NCBI GenBank assembly: GCA_036489395.1
Contig: DASXFW010000069.1
Span: 1-14,447 of the forward strand
From: JASHVB01 sp036489395
Lineage (GTDB): Bacteria > Pseudomonadota > Alphaproteobacteria > Acetobacterales > Acetobacteraceae
Direction of reading: 5' to 3'
Length of the DNA: 14,447 nucleotides
A program made the position numbers and the translations under genes. The notes under the pieces are model-generated. The model saw nothing but the letters and a program-made list of their open reading frames with translations, was not told the origin of the DNA and searched no databases. Each line of letters opens with the position of its first letter. Position 1 is the stretch's first letter. Of this stretch, positions 5,946-14,447 are shown piece after piece.

Positions 5946-6563
5946 ATGGACCGACTGATCGACGGCTACCAACGCTTCCGCCGCGAACACTGGCCGGAGC
6001 GCCGGCGTGTATTCGAATCCCTTGCCGACAACGGGCAACGGCCGCGCGCGCTGGTGATCTCCTGCGCCGACAGCCGGGTCGATCCCGCGATGATCTTCGA
6101 CGCCGGACCGGGCGAGTTGTTCACAGTTCGGAACGTCGCCAACCTCGTGCCGCCCTACTCGCCGGACAGCGCGTTTCACGGCACCAGTGCCGCATTGGAA
6201 TTCGGCGTCCGCATCCTGAACGTGCCAGACATCCTGGTGATGGGCCACGGCCTGTGCGGTGGTGTGCGCGCGTTGCTGGACGGCGCGACGGCGGAGGCGT
6301 CCGACTTCATCGCAGGCTGGATCGGGATCGCCGCGCCGGCCATGCAACGGGCGCGGGCGCGAACCGACATGCCGAACCTGCAACTCTGCTGCGAGCATGA
6401 GACGATCAAGCTGTCGCTGGAGAATTTGTTGACCTTCCCGTGGATCGAGGCGCGCCGGGCGGCCGGGACGCTGCGATTGTACGGCGCGCATTTCGATATC
6501 CGCTCCGGCGAGCTCAGCGTACTGGGCGAGGACGGAGATTTCGCGATCGTCCCCCCCGTCTGA
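5946..6563 (+). CDS. Beta-class carbonic anhydrase
   Basis: This 205-aa cytoplasmic zinc enzyme interconverts CO2 and bicarbonate. The zinc ligands are Cys40 (ISCADSR), His101 and Cys104 (GHGLCGG). Asp42 and Arg44 form the catalytic pair of the family. The block ELFTVRNVANLVPP and the C-terminal YGAHFDIRSGELSVL are also typical. Length is normal for the bacterial type. The ATG at 5946 gives the usual MDRLIDGYQRFR start, but no good Shine-Dalgarno precedes it, suggesting low translation or a short-leader transcript. It follows the repeat-rich gap. The next gene, a Baeyer-Villiger-type monooxygenase, starts 73 bp later with its own ribosome site, and a shared transcript is possible. No metabolic link between the two is evident. 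Confidence 0.94.
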   Translation: MDRLIDGYQRFRREHWPERRRVFESLADNGQRPRALVISCADSRVDPAMIFDAGPGELFTVRNVANLVPPYSPDSAFHGTSAALEFGVRILNVPDILVMGHGLCGGVRALLDGATAEASDFIAGWIGIAAPAMQRARARTDMPNLQLCCEHETIKLSLENLLTFPWIEARRAAGTLRLYGAHFDIRSGELSVLGEDGDFAIVPPV

Positions 6564-6636
6564 GCAGCGGAGAATTGCCGGTTGACCGGAAGCGTGGTGG
6601 ATTTGCCCCACGCACGGCAGACGAAGGAAACGCAGC

Positions 6637-8280
<1,644 letters not shown>

Positions 8281-8341
8281 CTGCGCGGCCAGCGACCCCA
8301 CGCACGACACCGCGGCAGAAGGCGACTGGCTTACGCTACGA

Positions 8342-10744
8342 TCACCCGACCCGGTGCGGATCCGCAAGCCAGGCGCGCAGCCAATGCGCTGCACGCTCGG
8401 TCTCCGGCGGTAACCGGGACGAAAGCTGCCGGCAGGCCGCTTCGTCGCCGGCGTCCACGGCCGCGACGAGCGCCTGGGCAAGATGCTGCGTTGCCTGTGC
8501 ACCCATATCGCCGGCTGATCCGACGAACTGATGCGCCTCACGGCGCATCGCGGTGAAATCGGCTGCGTCAGCCAGCACGGCAATCAGCCGAGCGGTCGCG
8601 ATAGAGTGCTCCAGATAGAGCTCCACAAAATCGCGCAGTTGCTCCGGCGACAGGAACTCAGCGAGCGTCTCGAGCCGGGCACGATCGAACATCGTAGCGG
8701 ACGCGTCATCTTCCGACCCGGCAGTAACGGACGCCGAATGCGCGACCTGTGGCGATTGCGCCGACGCCGCCAGGCGGGCGAGTTTTTCCAGCAACAGCAC
8801 GGAATCGATCGGCTTCGAGACGAAATCATCCATCCCCGCGGCAAGATACTCTTCCCTTGCACCGCTCATGGCATACGCCGTAAGCGCGATGATCGGAATC
8901 CTGTTCTTTGGCAGCGGCAATGCGCGGATCTGCTGCGTCGCCTCCACGCCGTCGAGCTCCGGCATCTGCACATCCATCAGTACGACGTCATAATCACCGC
9001 GTTGCACCGCGGCGACGGCCTGATGGCCATTCTCAACGAGGGTCACATCATGTCCGGCCTTGCGCAGCAGCGCCCCAACGAACTGCTGGTTGATCGCGTT
9101 ATCCTCAGCGGCCAAAATCCGCAGCGACCGGGATGCGGTGGGCAATGCGGACTGGAATGCATCAGGACGTTGCACGAGGTCGGACAAGGCCCTTGCCAGC
9201 GGCACCTCGAACCAGAATGTCGAGCCGTTTCCGCGCGTGCTACTGACCCCGATCTTTCCGCCCATCAGCGCAACGAGCTCGCGGCAGATGGCGAGTCCGA
9301 GGCCGGTGCCGCCGTAGCGCCGTGTGACCGAGCTGTCGGCCTGGCTGAACCGTTCGAACAAGCGGGCTTGCTCGGCTTCCTCGATGCCGATCCCGGTATC
9401 GGTCACCTCGAACCGCACAAAATGGCTGCGGTCCTTCGTCGCATCCGTTACGGCTGCGGCCGACATCACGCGCACCGAGACAGTGCCCGCGTCGGTGAAC
9501 TTGATGGCGTTGCCGATGAGGTTCAGCAAAACTTGGCGCAACCGCGTCGGATCGCCGCGTCGATGGTGCTCTGTGGCCGGATCCATTCGCGCATCGATTG
9601 CGATGCCCTTTTCGCGCGCCCGCGGCGTGAACAGCAGGGTTGCGATTTCGACAGTTTCGGCAAGATCGAAATCGACGGTTTCGAGCTCGAGCTTCCCGGC
9701 GTCGAGTTTTGAAACATCCAGGATGTCATCGACGACGCGCAGCAACGCGGTGGCGGAACGCTGCACCATCACCGCATAGTCGCGTTGCTCCTGGCTGAGG
9801 ATGGTATGGAGCAGCAGGCCGTTCATACCGAGAACGCCATTGATCGGCGTGCGGATCTCGTGGCTCATGTTGGCGACGAACTGGCTCTTGGCGAGGCTCG
9901 CCGCCTCGGCCTGCGCGCGGGCCTTTTCGGCATGCTCTGTCGCCTGCGCCAATTGTGCTGTGCGCTCGGCGACTTTTTGCTCAAGGCCGGCGTTCAGCGC
10001 CGCGAGCTGTGCCCGGTCGTGCTCTATCCGCGCGACCAGGCCGTTGAAGGAATCGCGAATGACGGTCAGTTCGGTACCGGCGATTCTGCGTTCCTCCGCC
10101 GGGTCCAGCGTTATCGGCGTCGGGTTTTCCGGCGAGGTCGCGTCGATTGCGCGGAACACCGCGGTCAGCGGGCGGCTCAGGATACGCCGGCCGACCAGCA
10201 CGAAAATGAGCCACAGCACCGCCCCCTCAAGCACCGCGGTGCCAAGGATCAGGAGTGTCCGCCCGCGGATCTGCTGGAACAAATAATGCCGATCAGAAAC
10301 GAACTCGGCGTGCCCGACGACCGTGCTGCCGGTTTCGTGCCGGGAGACGATGTCGAAGCCGTACTCGCTCGATCCCCCCGTGCCGGCGACTTGCGTCCAC
10401 TGCGCGTTGTCCCGTCCGTCGTGGTCCAGAACGATGGTGCCGTCCTGATTGAAAGCCCCGACAAAGAGATGGCCGTTCACCGGATCGGTAACCCGCAGCG
10501 CGCTGATTTCCGGGACCGCGACGATGCCGCCGGCGATGGCATCGAGCTTGGTGATGTCCATGGCCCACAGCGCGTTCGCCAGTGAAGCGTCGAACACCCC
10601 CCGATACATTTCCAGCTCGTGCTGGATCTTCGCCCGGGAGTCGGCGTACTCCTGACCGATCAGCAGGAGGTTCAGAACGATCGCGACAATGAGGTAAAAT
10701 CCGAACGAGATCCGGAACAATCGCGTGACGATCGACCCGGTCAC
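8342..10744 (-). CDS. Hybrid sensor histidine kinase with receiver and HPt domains
   Basis: This 800-aa inner-membrane kinase has membrane segments at about 12-30 and 163-184 around a ~130-residue periplasmic sensor. HAMP (about 185-240) and a short coiled coil follow. HisKA has phosphoacceptor His295 in ANMSHEIRTPINGV. The ATPase domain shows the N box near Asn408/Asn412, DTGIGI (449-454) and GGTGLGLAI. The receiver (about 541-655) has Asp591 in VLMDVQMPELDG and Lys644 in FVSKP. The C-terminal HPt domain has His738 in AHQFVGSAGDMG. So a full His-Asp-His relay is present and an outside response regulator should take the final phosphate; none is adjacent. It starts at GTG (complement of 10742-10744), 6 bp after the stop of a binding-protein gene, without a clear ribosome site, implying coupled translation. 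The signal is unknown. Confidence 0.95.
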   Translation of the reverse strand: MTGSIVTRLFRISFGFYLIVAIVLNLLLIGQEYADSRAKIQHELEMYRGVFDASLANALWAMDITKLDAIAGGIVAVPEISALRVTDPVNGHLFVGAFNQDGTIVLDHDGRDNAQWTQVAGTGGSSEYGFDIVSRHETGSTVVGHAEFVSDRHYLFQQIRGRTLLILGTAVLEGAVLWLIFVLVGRRILSRPLTAVFRAIDATSPENPTPITLDPAEERRIAGTELTVIRDSFNGLVARIEHDRAQLAALNAGLEQKVAERTAQLAQATEHAEKARAQAEAASLAKSQFVANMSHEIRTPINGVLGMNGLLLHTILSQEQRDYAVMVQRSATALLRVVDDILDVSKLDAGKLELETVDFDLAETVEIATLLFTPRAREKGIAIDARMDPATEHHRRGDPTRLRQVLLNLIGNAIKFTDAGTVSVRVMSAAAVTDATKDRSHFVRFEVTDTGIGIEEAEQARLFERFSQADSSVTRRYGGTGLGLAICRELVALMGGKIGVSSTRGNGSTFWFEVPLARALSDLVQRPDAFQSALPTASRSLRILAAEDNAINQQFVGALLRKAGHDVTLVENGHQAVAAVQRGDYDVVLMDVQMPELDGVEATQQIRALPLPKNRIPIIALTAYAMSGAREEYLAAGMDDFVSKPIDSVLLLEKLARLAASAQSPQVAHSASVTAGSEDDASATMFDRARLETLAEFLSPEQLRDFVELYLEHSIATARLIAVLADAADFTAMRREAHQFVGSAGDMGAQATQHLAQALVAAVDAGDEAACRQLSSRLPPETERAAHWLRAWLADPHRVG

Positions 10745-10750
10745 GATCGG

Positions 10751-11617
10751 TCAGTCCGCATTTTCGCCGGCCTGCAGCAAGGCCCGGTAGGCGGGCGACG
10801 TACGAACCACGGCGATAGCGTCCCAGATGTGTTCCGCGACCTCGGGTGCCTTGGCATAAAAGATCTTCGAGAACATGAGGAAATAAGGTTTGCTCAGGAG
10901 TGGCGGCGACAGCTCGACGATGTTGCCGAACTCCGCCGGGTTGGCGTGCAGCAGCGGCCGGATATGGTCATCGAGCTCCGCATAGGCGCCCAGGCGGCCG
11001 GCGACGAGCTTACGCAGATTGGCAACATGGTTGGGTTCCTCCTCGACGGCCACACCCATGGCGCGCAAGACCGGTATTACCGCATAGCCTGGAGTTGCTC
11101 CAACCGGTCCATGCAGGTTGCTCAGCGTCTTGCCGTCCCAGCGAACGCCCGATCCGGCGCGGACGTATAAGCGGTACGACTGATCGAAGATTTTCTTGCT
11201 CGGGTCCGGGCGACCGTCCTTCATTGGGTAAACGCCGTAGCGCAGCCGGTCCTTGACATAGCTGGAGGCGAAGATGGCGTCCGCTTGGCCGGTCTGGATC
11301 AGATAGAGCCCGCGCTCCCACGGGGTGCGGGTCAACGTGATGGCAATTTGGGCCTGTTGCGTGGCCATGCGGATCAGCTCGATCGTCACGCCAGGCTTGG
11401 CCGGGATCGCAGTGCCGTTACCGTTGATGAATGGCGCGTTGTCGAAGACGTCATAGAAAATGCGCACCGGCTCGGCGGCATGCGCGACGCGCCACGCAGG
11501 GAGCGGCAGCAACGATAAAGCCGTCGCGCGAAGCACCATGCGTCGCGTGGGTTCCCGCCGGTGCGCGACGGTGTGATTACCAGATGCCGACCTGGCGGTC
11601 TTGGTTACGAACAACAT
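10751..11617 (-). CDS. Exported periplasmic substrate-binding protein (SBP family 3-like)
   Basis: This 288-aa protein resembles type II periplasmic binding proteins of the amino-acid type. After the signal comes PVRIFYDVFDNAPFI, then GVTIELIRMATQQAQIAI, PWERGLYLIQTGQADAIFAS and a hinge-like GPVGATPGYAV. The N-terminus carries TRRMVLRATALSLL, fitting a twin-arginine signal, and an AHA cleavage site before AEPV. I chose the ATG at 11617 (MLFVTKTARS) because it keeps the arginine pair; it has no good ribosome site. ATG at 11539 (MVLRAT) would lose the pair. Frames extending to 11884 add non-family sequence. No transporter permease or ATPase gene is nearby. The next gene, 6 bp downstream, is a hybrid sensor kinase, so it may serve as its ligand-binding partner rather than in uptake; that is inference. 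Confidence 0.82.
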   Translation of the reverse strand: MLFVTKTARSASGNHTVAHRREPTRRMVLRATALSLLPLPAWRVAHAAEPVRIFYDVFDNAPFINGNGTAIPAKPGVTIELIRMATQQAQIAITLTRTPWERGLYLIQTGQADAIFASSYVKDRLRYGVYPMKDGRPDPSKKIFDQSYRLYVRAGSGVRWDGKTLSNLHGPVGATPGYAVIPVLRAMGVAVEEEPNHVANLRKLVAGRLGAYAELDDHIRPLLHANPAEFGNIVELSPPLLSKPYFLMFSKIFYAKAPEVAEHIWDAIAVVRTSPAYRALLQAGENAD

Positions 11618-11913
11618 GTCGATGGATGCACCGGTATCGCGCGCGTATGTGCAGGGGTGTGACGGTGTCGTCAATTCTCCGATGAATCGCAACCTAATTG
11701 GTTGTTTGTCCAATAGCAAATTGATGCGGGCGCGGACGATGCTCGCAAAGCCGCTAACGTTCCGGTAGCGGAATTCCCCGGCCGGCATGGCGCACCATCT
11801 TGCATTACGGAAGGCCGGCTCCGTACGCGGCACGCGGAACTCGCGCGGCCGGGTGTCGGCCCCCCGGTGCACCGTCCCCGGCAATCTGCTACATTCGATA
11901 ATGGAGGCAGCCG
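11618..11913. promoter_or_regulatory. Divergent promoter region with an AT-richer island
   Basis: Between the binding-protein gene (minus) and the 11914 gene (plus), bases 11670-11730 are richer in A and T than the surroundings. CAACC-TAATT-GGTTG (11690-11704) and ATTGG-N8-CCAAT (11697-11714) are overlapping inverted repeats that could be regulator sites. On the minus strand TTGCTA and TAGGTT, 17 bp apart, are a weak promoter candidate. GATAAT at 11897-11902 is too near the plus-strand start for a normal leader. No gene is seen here. Confidence 0.35.
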
Positions 11914-13116
11914 ATGCTTACGCCAGACCGAGTTCTGCCGATGCCTGTCGATACCGTGTCCGACGACCCGGTGCTGCATCTGACCTTGCTGGGCAAATTC
12001 GCCAACCAGATGATCGAGTACATGGTGGCGCTGAAGCTGGCCAGCCTGGTGCCTGGTTGCCGCATCTCGAACGTTCGCATTCCGCACTGGAATATCGAAC
12101 ATCCCGCGATCGATTCGTCAGGTCCCGTCGCGCGTGTCGGCCCGTGGGAGCCGATCGACCTGCGGGCCCTCGCGAACGCGTTGAACGCTGGCCAAATCCG
12201 CCGAGTCGAATGGTCCGGCTATGGCCAGCAGATGCGGAATTTTCTGCCGCGGGACGACTACCAGGCGGTGTTTGTCAGCGACCAGCCGCAGGATGCAGGT
12301 TTCGGCAGCGAGTACCTCGTCTGTCCGGTCAGGGCGGGCGACATTGTCGATGGTGCCTACGGCGATTATCCGCTGACCCCGGTGGAGCTCTACGCGGAGC
12401 TGGTCGCGCAGACCGGATTGCAGCCGGTGTTCATGGGCCAGACCGAGCCGAACGCCTACATGGGCCGGCTGCGCGAACGGTTTCCCCGGGCGATTTTCCT
12501 CGACACGCGCGGACCGATGGCCGACTTCGCGCTGATCCGCGGCTCCAAAAACATCGTCGTGGGCGTCAGCACCTTTGTCTGGCTGGCCGCCTGGCTGTCG
12601 CATGCGGACCAGATCTTCATGACCGTCAGCGGCTTGTTCAATCCCATGCAGCAACGACTGGTGAACCTGCTGCCGCTGGGCGATCCGCGCTACCGGTTCT
12701 GGCTGTTTCCCATCAACTACGGCGTGAAGCTGGCGTCGCACGCCGAGTGGCACCAGCGCATGATGCCGTACTGCCGCCTGGTGCCGCACGAGCTGCTGCG
12801 CCGTCAGCTCGACGAGGCGCCGCGATTTCACCGCGACCTCGCCGCGTTCCTTGGCGAATTCGACGAACGATTCTATCTCGCGGCGAATGCCGATGTCGCG
12901 GCCGCGGTCGGGTCCGGCGCGCTGCCCAGTGGCCGCGCGCATTATATAACCTATGGTTTTCGGGAATATCGCCATCCGTTCCCGGTGGACGGATATTGGT
13001 ATGTCCGCCATTACCCGATGGCAGCGATCGAAGTGGCACAGGGCGACTACGCCGATCTGAATCACCACTACGTCGCCATCGGCAAGGCGCGCGGCTATCG
13101 GCCGGTGCCGCCGTGA
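11914..13116 (+). CDS. Unrecognised protein, possibly glycosyltransferase-like, with C-terminal 'YLAxNxDVAAA' module
   Basis: I cannot name this 400-aa protein. Residues 23-45 (LTLLGKFANQMIEYMVALKLA) recall the G-x-x-x-NQM-x-x-Y-x-x-A-x-x-LA start of fucosyltransferase-like (GT11-type) enzymes, and 207-240 (LIRGSKNIVVGVSTFVWLAA) resembles the nucleotide-sugar end of such folds. From about 316 the sequence FDERFYLAANADVAAAV… HYITYGFREYRHPF matches a short module that I know as repeats in other proteins, often near secreted or sugar-related functions. A degenerate second copy seems to follow (WYVRHYPMAAIEV…HHYVAIGKARGY). No signal peptide or membrane segment is seen, so it is probably cytoplasmic. 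GGAGG lies six bases before the ATG. It is a single gene, flanked by the divergent binding-protein operon and the toxin-antitoxin promoter. Confidence 0.7.
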   Translation: MLTPDRVLPMPVDTVSDDPVLHLTLLGKFANQMIEYMVALKLASLVPGCRISNVRIPHWNIEHPAIDSSGPVARVGPWEPIDLRALANALNAGQIRRVEWSGYGQQMRNFLPRDDYQAVFVSDQPQDAGFGSEYLVCPVRAGDIVDGAYGDYPLTPVELYAELVAQTGLQPVFMGQTEPNAYMGRLRERFPRAIFLDTRGPMADFALIRGSKNIVVGVSTFVWLAAWLSHADQIFMTVSGLFNPMQQRLVNLLPLGDPRYRFWLFPINYGVKLASHAEWHQRMMPYCRLVPHELLRRQLDEAPRFHRDLAAFLGEFDERFYLAANADVAAAVGSGALPSGRAHYITYGFREYRHPFPVDGYWYVRHYPMAAIEVAQGDYADLNHHYVAIGKARGYRPVPP

Positions 13117-13174
13117 TCCGATCCGCGCGGTTCCTGACAGCCAACCTCCCGCCGCTGAGCCGTGTCGTTTCGCC

Positions 13175-13218
13175 TTGAAGCCTTCGCTCCTTTGCGTATA
13201 TAAAATGCGCAAAGGAGC
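13175..13218 (+). promoter_or_regulatory. Toxin-antitoxin promoter and operator palindrome
   Basis: GCTCCTTTGCG (13186-13196) and CGCAAAGGAGC (13208-13218) form a perfect 11-bp inverted repeat with an 11-bp A/T-rich centre. TTGAAG (13175-13180) and TATAAA (13199-13204) or TATATA (13197-13202) give a -35/-10 pair with 18 or 16 bp between. The -10 lies in the palindrome's centre, so a bound protein would block polymerase. The right arm also contains AAGGAG, the ribosome site of the antitoxin gene. Autorepression by the toxin-antitoxin complex is the expected mode, by analogy with the family. Confidence 0.72.
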
Positions 13219-13227
13219 AGCCTTGCC

Positions 13228-13719
13228 ATGCCCAATCGAGGAACGGCGGCGCGAACCGGTGCGTCCGCACCGCGCCGCCGCCTGCCGACAGCCCTGTCCT
13301 ACCTTGCGGTTTATCGTGCGACGCCGCTGGAACGGATTTCCATGGTCAAACGGGGCGTGCGTGCCGCCGACGCAAAGCACGTCATCGCCGATCTTGCGAT
13401 CACGCAGGGCGCCGCGCTGAAGGCGCTGAACCTGTCGCAGGCCACGGTGAACAAGAAGGCGAAGCAGGGGCAGACTCTGTCGCCTGACGAAAGCGAGCGG
13501 GTGATCGGCCTGGCAAGGCTCGTGGGCCAACTGGAAGCGATCGTGCAGGAGTCGGGCAACGCGCACGGCTTCGACGCGACGGCGTGGATGTCGCGCTGGC
13601 TCAATGAGCCGCTGGCGGCGCTGGGCGGCGTGCGGCCGATCGAGTTGATGGACACCATGGAGGGCCAGGGCGTGGTATCCACCGCGCTCGCCCAGGTGCA
13701 AAGCGGGGCCTACGCTTGA
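13228..13719 (+). CDS. Antitoxin, Xre/MbcA/ParS toxin-binding family
   Basis: This 163-aa protein is the antitoxin of a RES-type pair. The C-terminal section from about 115 (AWMSRWLNEPLAALGG, then PIELMDTMEGQGVVSTALAQ) is the MbcA/ParS toxin-binding domain, formerly DUF2384. The middle (about 45-100), with ALKALNLSQATVNKKAKQGQ, looks like the Xre-like helix-turn-helix that binds the operator. The first ~35 residues are basic and low-complexity. AAGGAG is 10 bases before the ATG. The stop codon overlaps the toxin's start, as usual for such operons. It should neutralise the toxin and, with it, repress the promoter at 13175-13218. Confidence 0.92.
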   Translation: MPNRGTAARTGASAPRRRLPTALSYLAVYRATPLERISMVKRGVRAADAKHVIADLAITQGAALKALNLSQATVNKKAKQGQTLSPDESERVIGLARLVGQLEAIVQESGNAHGFDATAWMSRWLNEPLAALGGVRPIELMDTMEGQGVVSTALAQVQSGAYA

Positions 13720-14201
13720 GCAGGACGGTGTGGCGGATCGCGACCGACACACCGATTTATGAAGCGGACGATCTATCGGGTGCAGGTGCCAAGGCGACGG
13801 GCGGCCGCTGGAATGCGGCGGGTCTCGCGTGCGTTTATGCGTCGGAGAGCCGCGCGTTGGCATGCCTGGAGACGATCGTGCATCTGAATGCGGGCGGCCT
13901 GCCGCTGAACCGCTATCTGGTTGCGGTCACGATCCCGGATGACGTCTGGGCGGCTGCGTTGGTGGTAAGCGCGAGCGGTTTGGCGGTGGGGTGGGATGCC
14001 GAGCCCGCCGGGCGTGCCAGCATCGCGTTCGGCACGGACTGGCTGCGGGCGGGGCGCTCGGCACTGCTGGTGGTGCCGTCGGTCATTGTGCCCGAGGAGT
14101 GCGATGTCGTGGTCAATCCGCAGCATGTTGACGGCAGGCGAATCACGGCGGCGAAGGTGCGGAAGTGGGTGTACGATCCGCGGTTAGCGAAGGGTGGTTG
14201 A
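13716..14201 (+). CDS. RES-domain toxin (NAD+-degrading family)
   Basis: This 161-aa protein has the RES fold; studied members (such as MbcT) consume NAD+ by phosphorolysis or hydrolysis and arrest growth. Arg31 in GGRWN, Tyr41 in VYASES, Glu52 in CLETIVH and Ser122 in VVPSVIVPEE are in the positions of the conserved active-site residues, and NPQH (134-137) is the usual late motif. The start is TTG, overlapping the antitoxin stop (TTGA at 13716-13719); no ATG lies near and GGGG upstream is a poor ribosome site, so it should be made at low level by coupling. Length is normal and nothing is missing, so it should be active. It is followed by a short gap and the putative intron. Confidence 0.93.
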   Translation: MSRTVWRIATDTPIYEADDLSGAGAKATGGRWNAAGLACVYASESRALACLETIVHLNAGGLPLNRYLVAVTIPDDVWAAALVVSASGLAVGWDAEPAGRASIAFGTDWLRAGRSALLVVPSVIVPEECDVVVNPQHVDGRRITAAKVRKWVYDPRLAKGG

Positions 14202-14311
14202 GGTGGGTATGCCCAGGAGGCGTCGCGCGACACAATGGAACGGCGAAGACCATCCATCAGGCGGGGCGCGTTATTCAGCAGTCGGCAAGTTGGGCGACGA
14301 TTAGTAATGTG

Positions 14312-14334
14312 TCATGGCCGGCGAAGGCCGGCCA
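14312..14334. repeat. GC hairpin, half of the TGTCATGGCCGG repeat
   Basis: TGGCCGGC-GAAG-GCCGGCCA (14315-14334) is a perfect 8-bp stem with a 4-base loop, preceded by TGTCA as in the arms at 5713-5803. No T-run follows, so it is not a standard intrinsic terminator. The rest of 14202-14311 shows no gene I can support. Confidence 0.7.
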
Positions 14335-14336
14335 CC

Positions 14337-14447
14337 GTGCGTCCGTGAGCGTGCCTTGTCAGGAAGGTGCAAGTCCATCCTGGGCCTACCGACCAAGCCT
14401 GAAGCCAGAGGTAACTGCGTCATCGCGAGGTGGGGTGGGGAGCAATC
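14337..14447 (+). mobile_element. 5' end of a probable group II intron (runs off the window)
   Basis: GTGCG at 14337 fits the GUGYG start of group II introns. Downstream, AGGAAGGTGCAAGTCC (about 14361-14376) and GAAGCCAGAGGTAACTGCG (about 14401-14419) match, from memory, conserved domain I segments of bacterial group II introns; the order resembles the IIC intron of Oceanobacillus. The exact 5' end is unsure; GTGAG at 14346 is the other choice. The reverse transcriptase would lie beyond the window. The end also contains GTCATCGCGAGG…GGAGCAATC, like the window's own repeats, so a degenerate repeat copy is an alternative. Confidence 0.6.

Noticed and set aside
8281..8341. Bidirectional terminator between the convergent monooxygenase and kinase genes
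   Set aside because: I looked for a stem followed by a T-run on either strand and found none convincing.
11787..13178. 463-aa plus-strand frame overlapping the 11914 gene
   Set aside because: It is arginine/alanine/glycine-rich shadow coding with no ribosome site; the 11914 frame has GGAGG and recognisable blocks.
12118..13863. 581-aa open frame on the minus strand
   Set aside because: It spans three genes read on the plus strand, including the well-supported antitoxin; its sequence has no recognisable domain.
14242..14355. Short ATG frame (37 codons) after the toxin gene
   Set aside because: It is arginine-rich, runs through the repeat hairpin and the proposed intron start, and has no recognisable feature despite a GGAGG well upstream.

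Overview
The window is high-GC DNA with tightly packed genes, Shine-Dalgarno starts (GGAG/AGGA) and intergenic gaps filled with GTCATTGCGAG…GAAGCAATCTC inverted repeats and TGTCATGRCCGGGCTTG inverted repeats. I recognise both repeat types as common in Alphaproteobacteria. Together with the protein families seen, this suggests a soil, water or host-associated alphaproteobacterium, plausibly Acetobacteraceae/Rhodospirillales. The family-level placement is inference. No tRNA, rRNA or CRISPR array was seen.

Layout, left to right. (1) 1-137 repeats, then two small exported proteins on the minus strand (49 and 52 aa; the second a lipoprotein), both ending in Gly-Gly-Tyr. (2) 735-1937, a luciferase-like flavin monooxygenase. 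(3) A repeat-filled gap holding an FNR/FixK-type box at 2144-2157, upstream of a single-domain response regulator (2255-2626). (4) Convergent to it, a two-subunit 3-oxoacid CoA-transferase operon on the minus strand (4044 to 2633). (5) After a perfect 76-bp palindrome, a dienelactone-hydrolase-family enzyme coupled to a small conserved protein (4413-5488). (6) A repeat-rich 457-bp gap. (7) A beta-carbonic anhydrase and a Baeyer-Villiger-type flavin monooxygenase (5946-8280). (8) Convergent to these, a minus-strand operon of an exported periplasmic binding protein and a hybrid sensor kinase (11617 to 8342), 6 bp apart. (9) 11914-13116, an unrecognised protein with a possible glycosyltransferase-like N-terminus and a C-terminal 'YLAxNxDVAAA' module. 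(10) 13186-14201, a Xre/MbcA/ParS-type antitoxin and RES-domain toxin pair whose promoter sits inside a perfect 11-bp-arm inverted repeat. (11) 14311-14447, a GC hairpin followed by what looks like the 5' end of a group II intron running off the window.

Functionally, the left and middle parts read as peripheral catabolism. Two flavin monooxygenases, a lactone/ester-type alpha/beta hydrolase and a 3-oxoacid CoA-transferase could act on ketones, lactones and oxoacids. The genes lie in separate, differently oriented units, so a single pathway is only a hypothesis. The right part is sensing (binding protein plus phosphorelay kinase) and accessory DNA (toxin-antitoxin, intron, repeats). The least explained items are the twin GGY-tailed small exported proteins, the binding-protein/kinase pair, the 11914-13116 protein and the composite repeats with shared termini.
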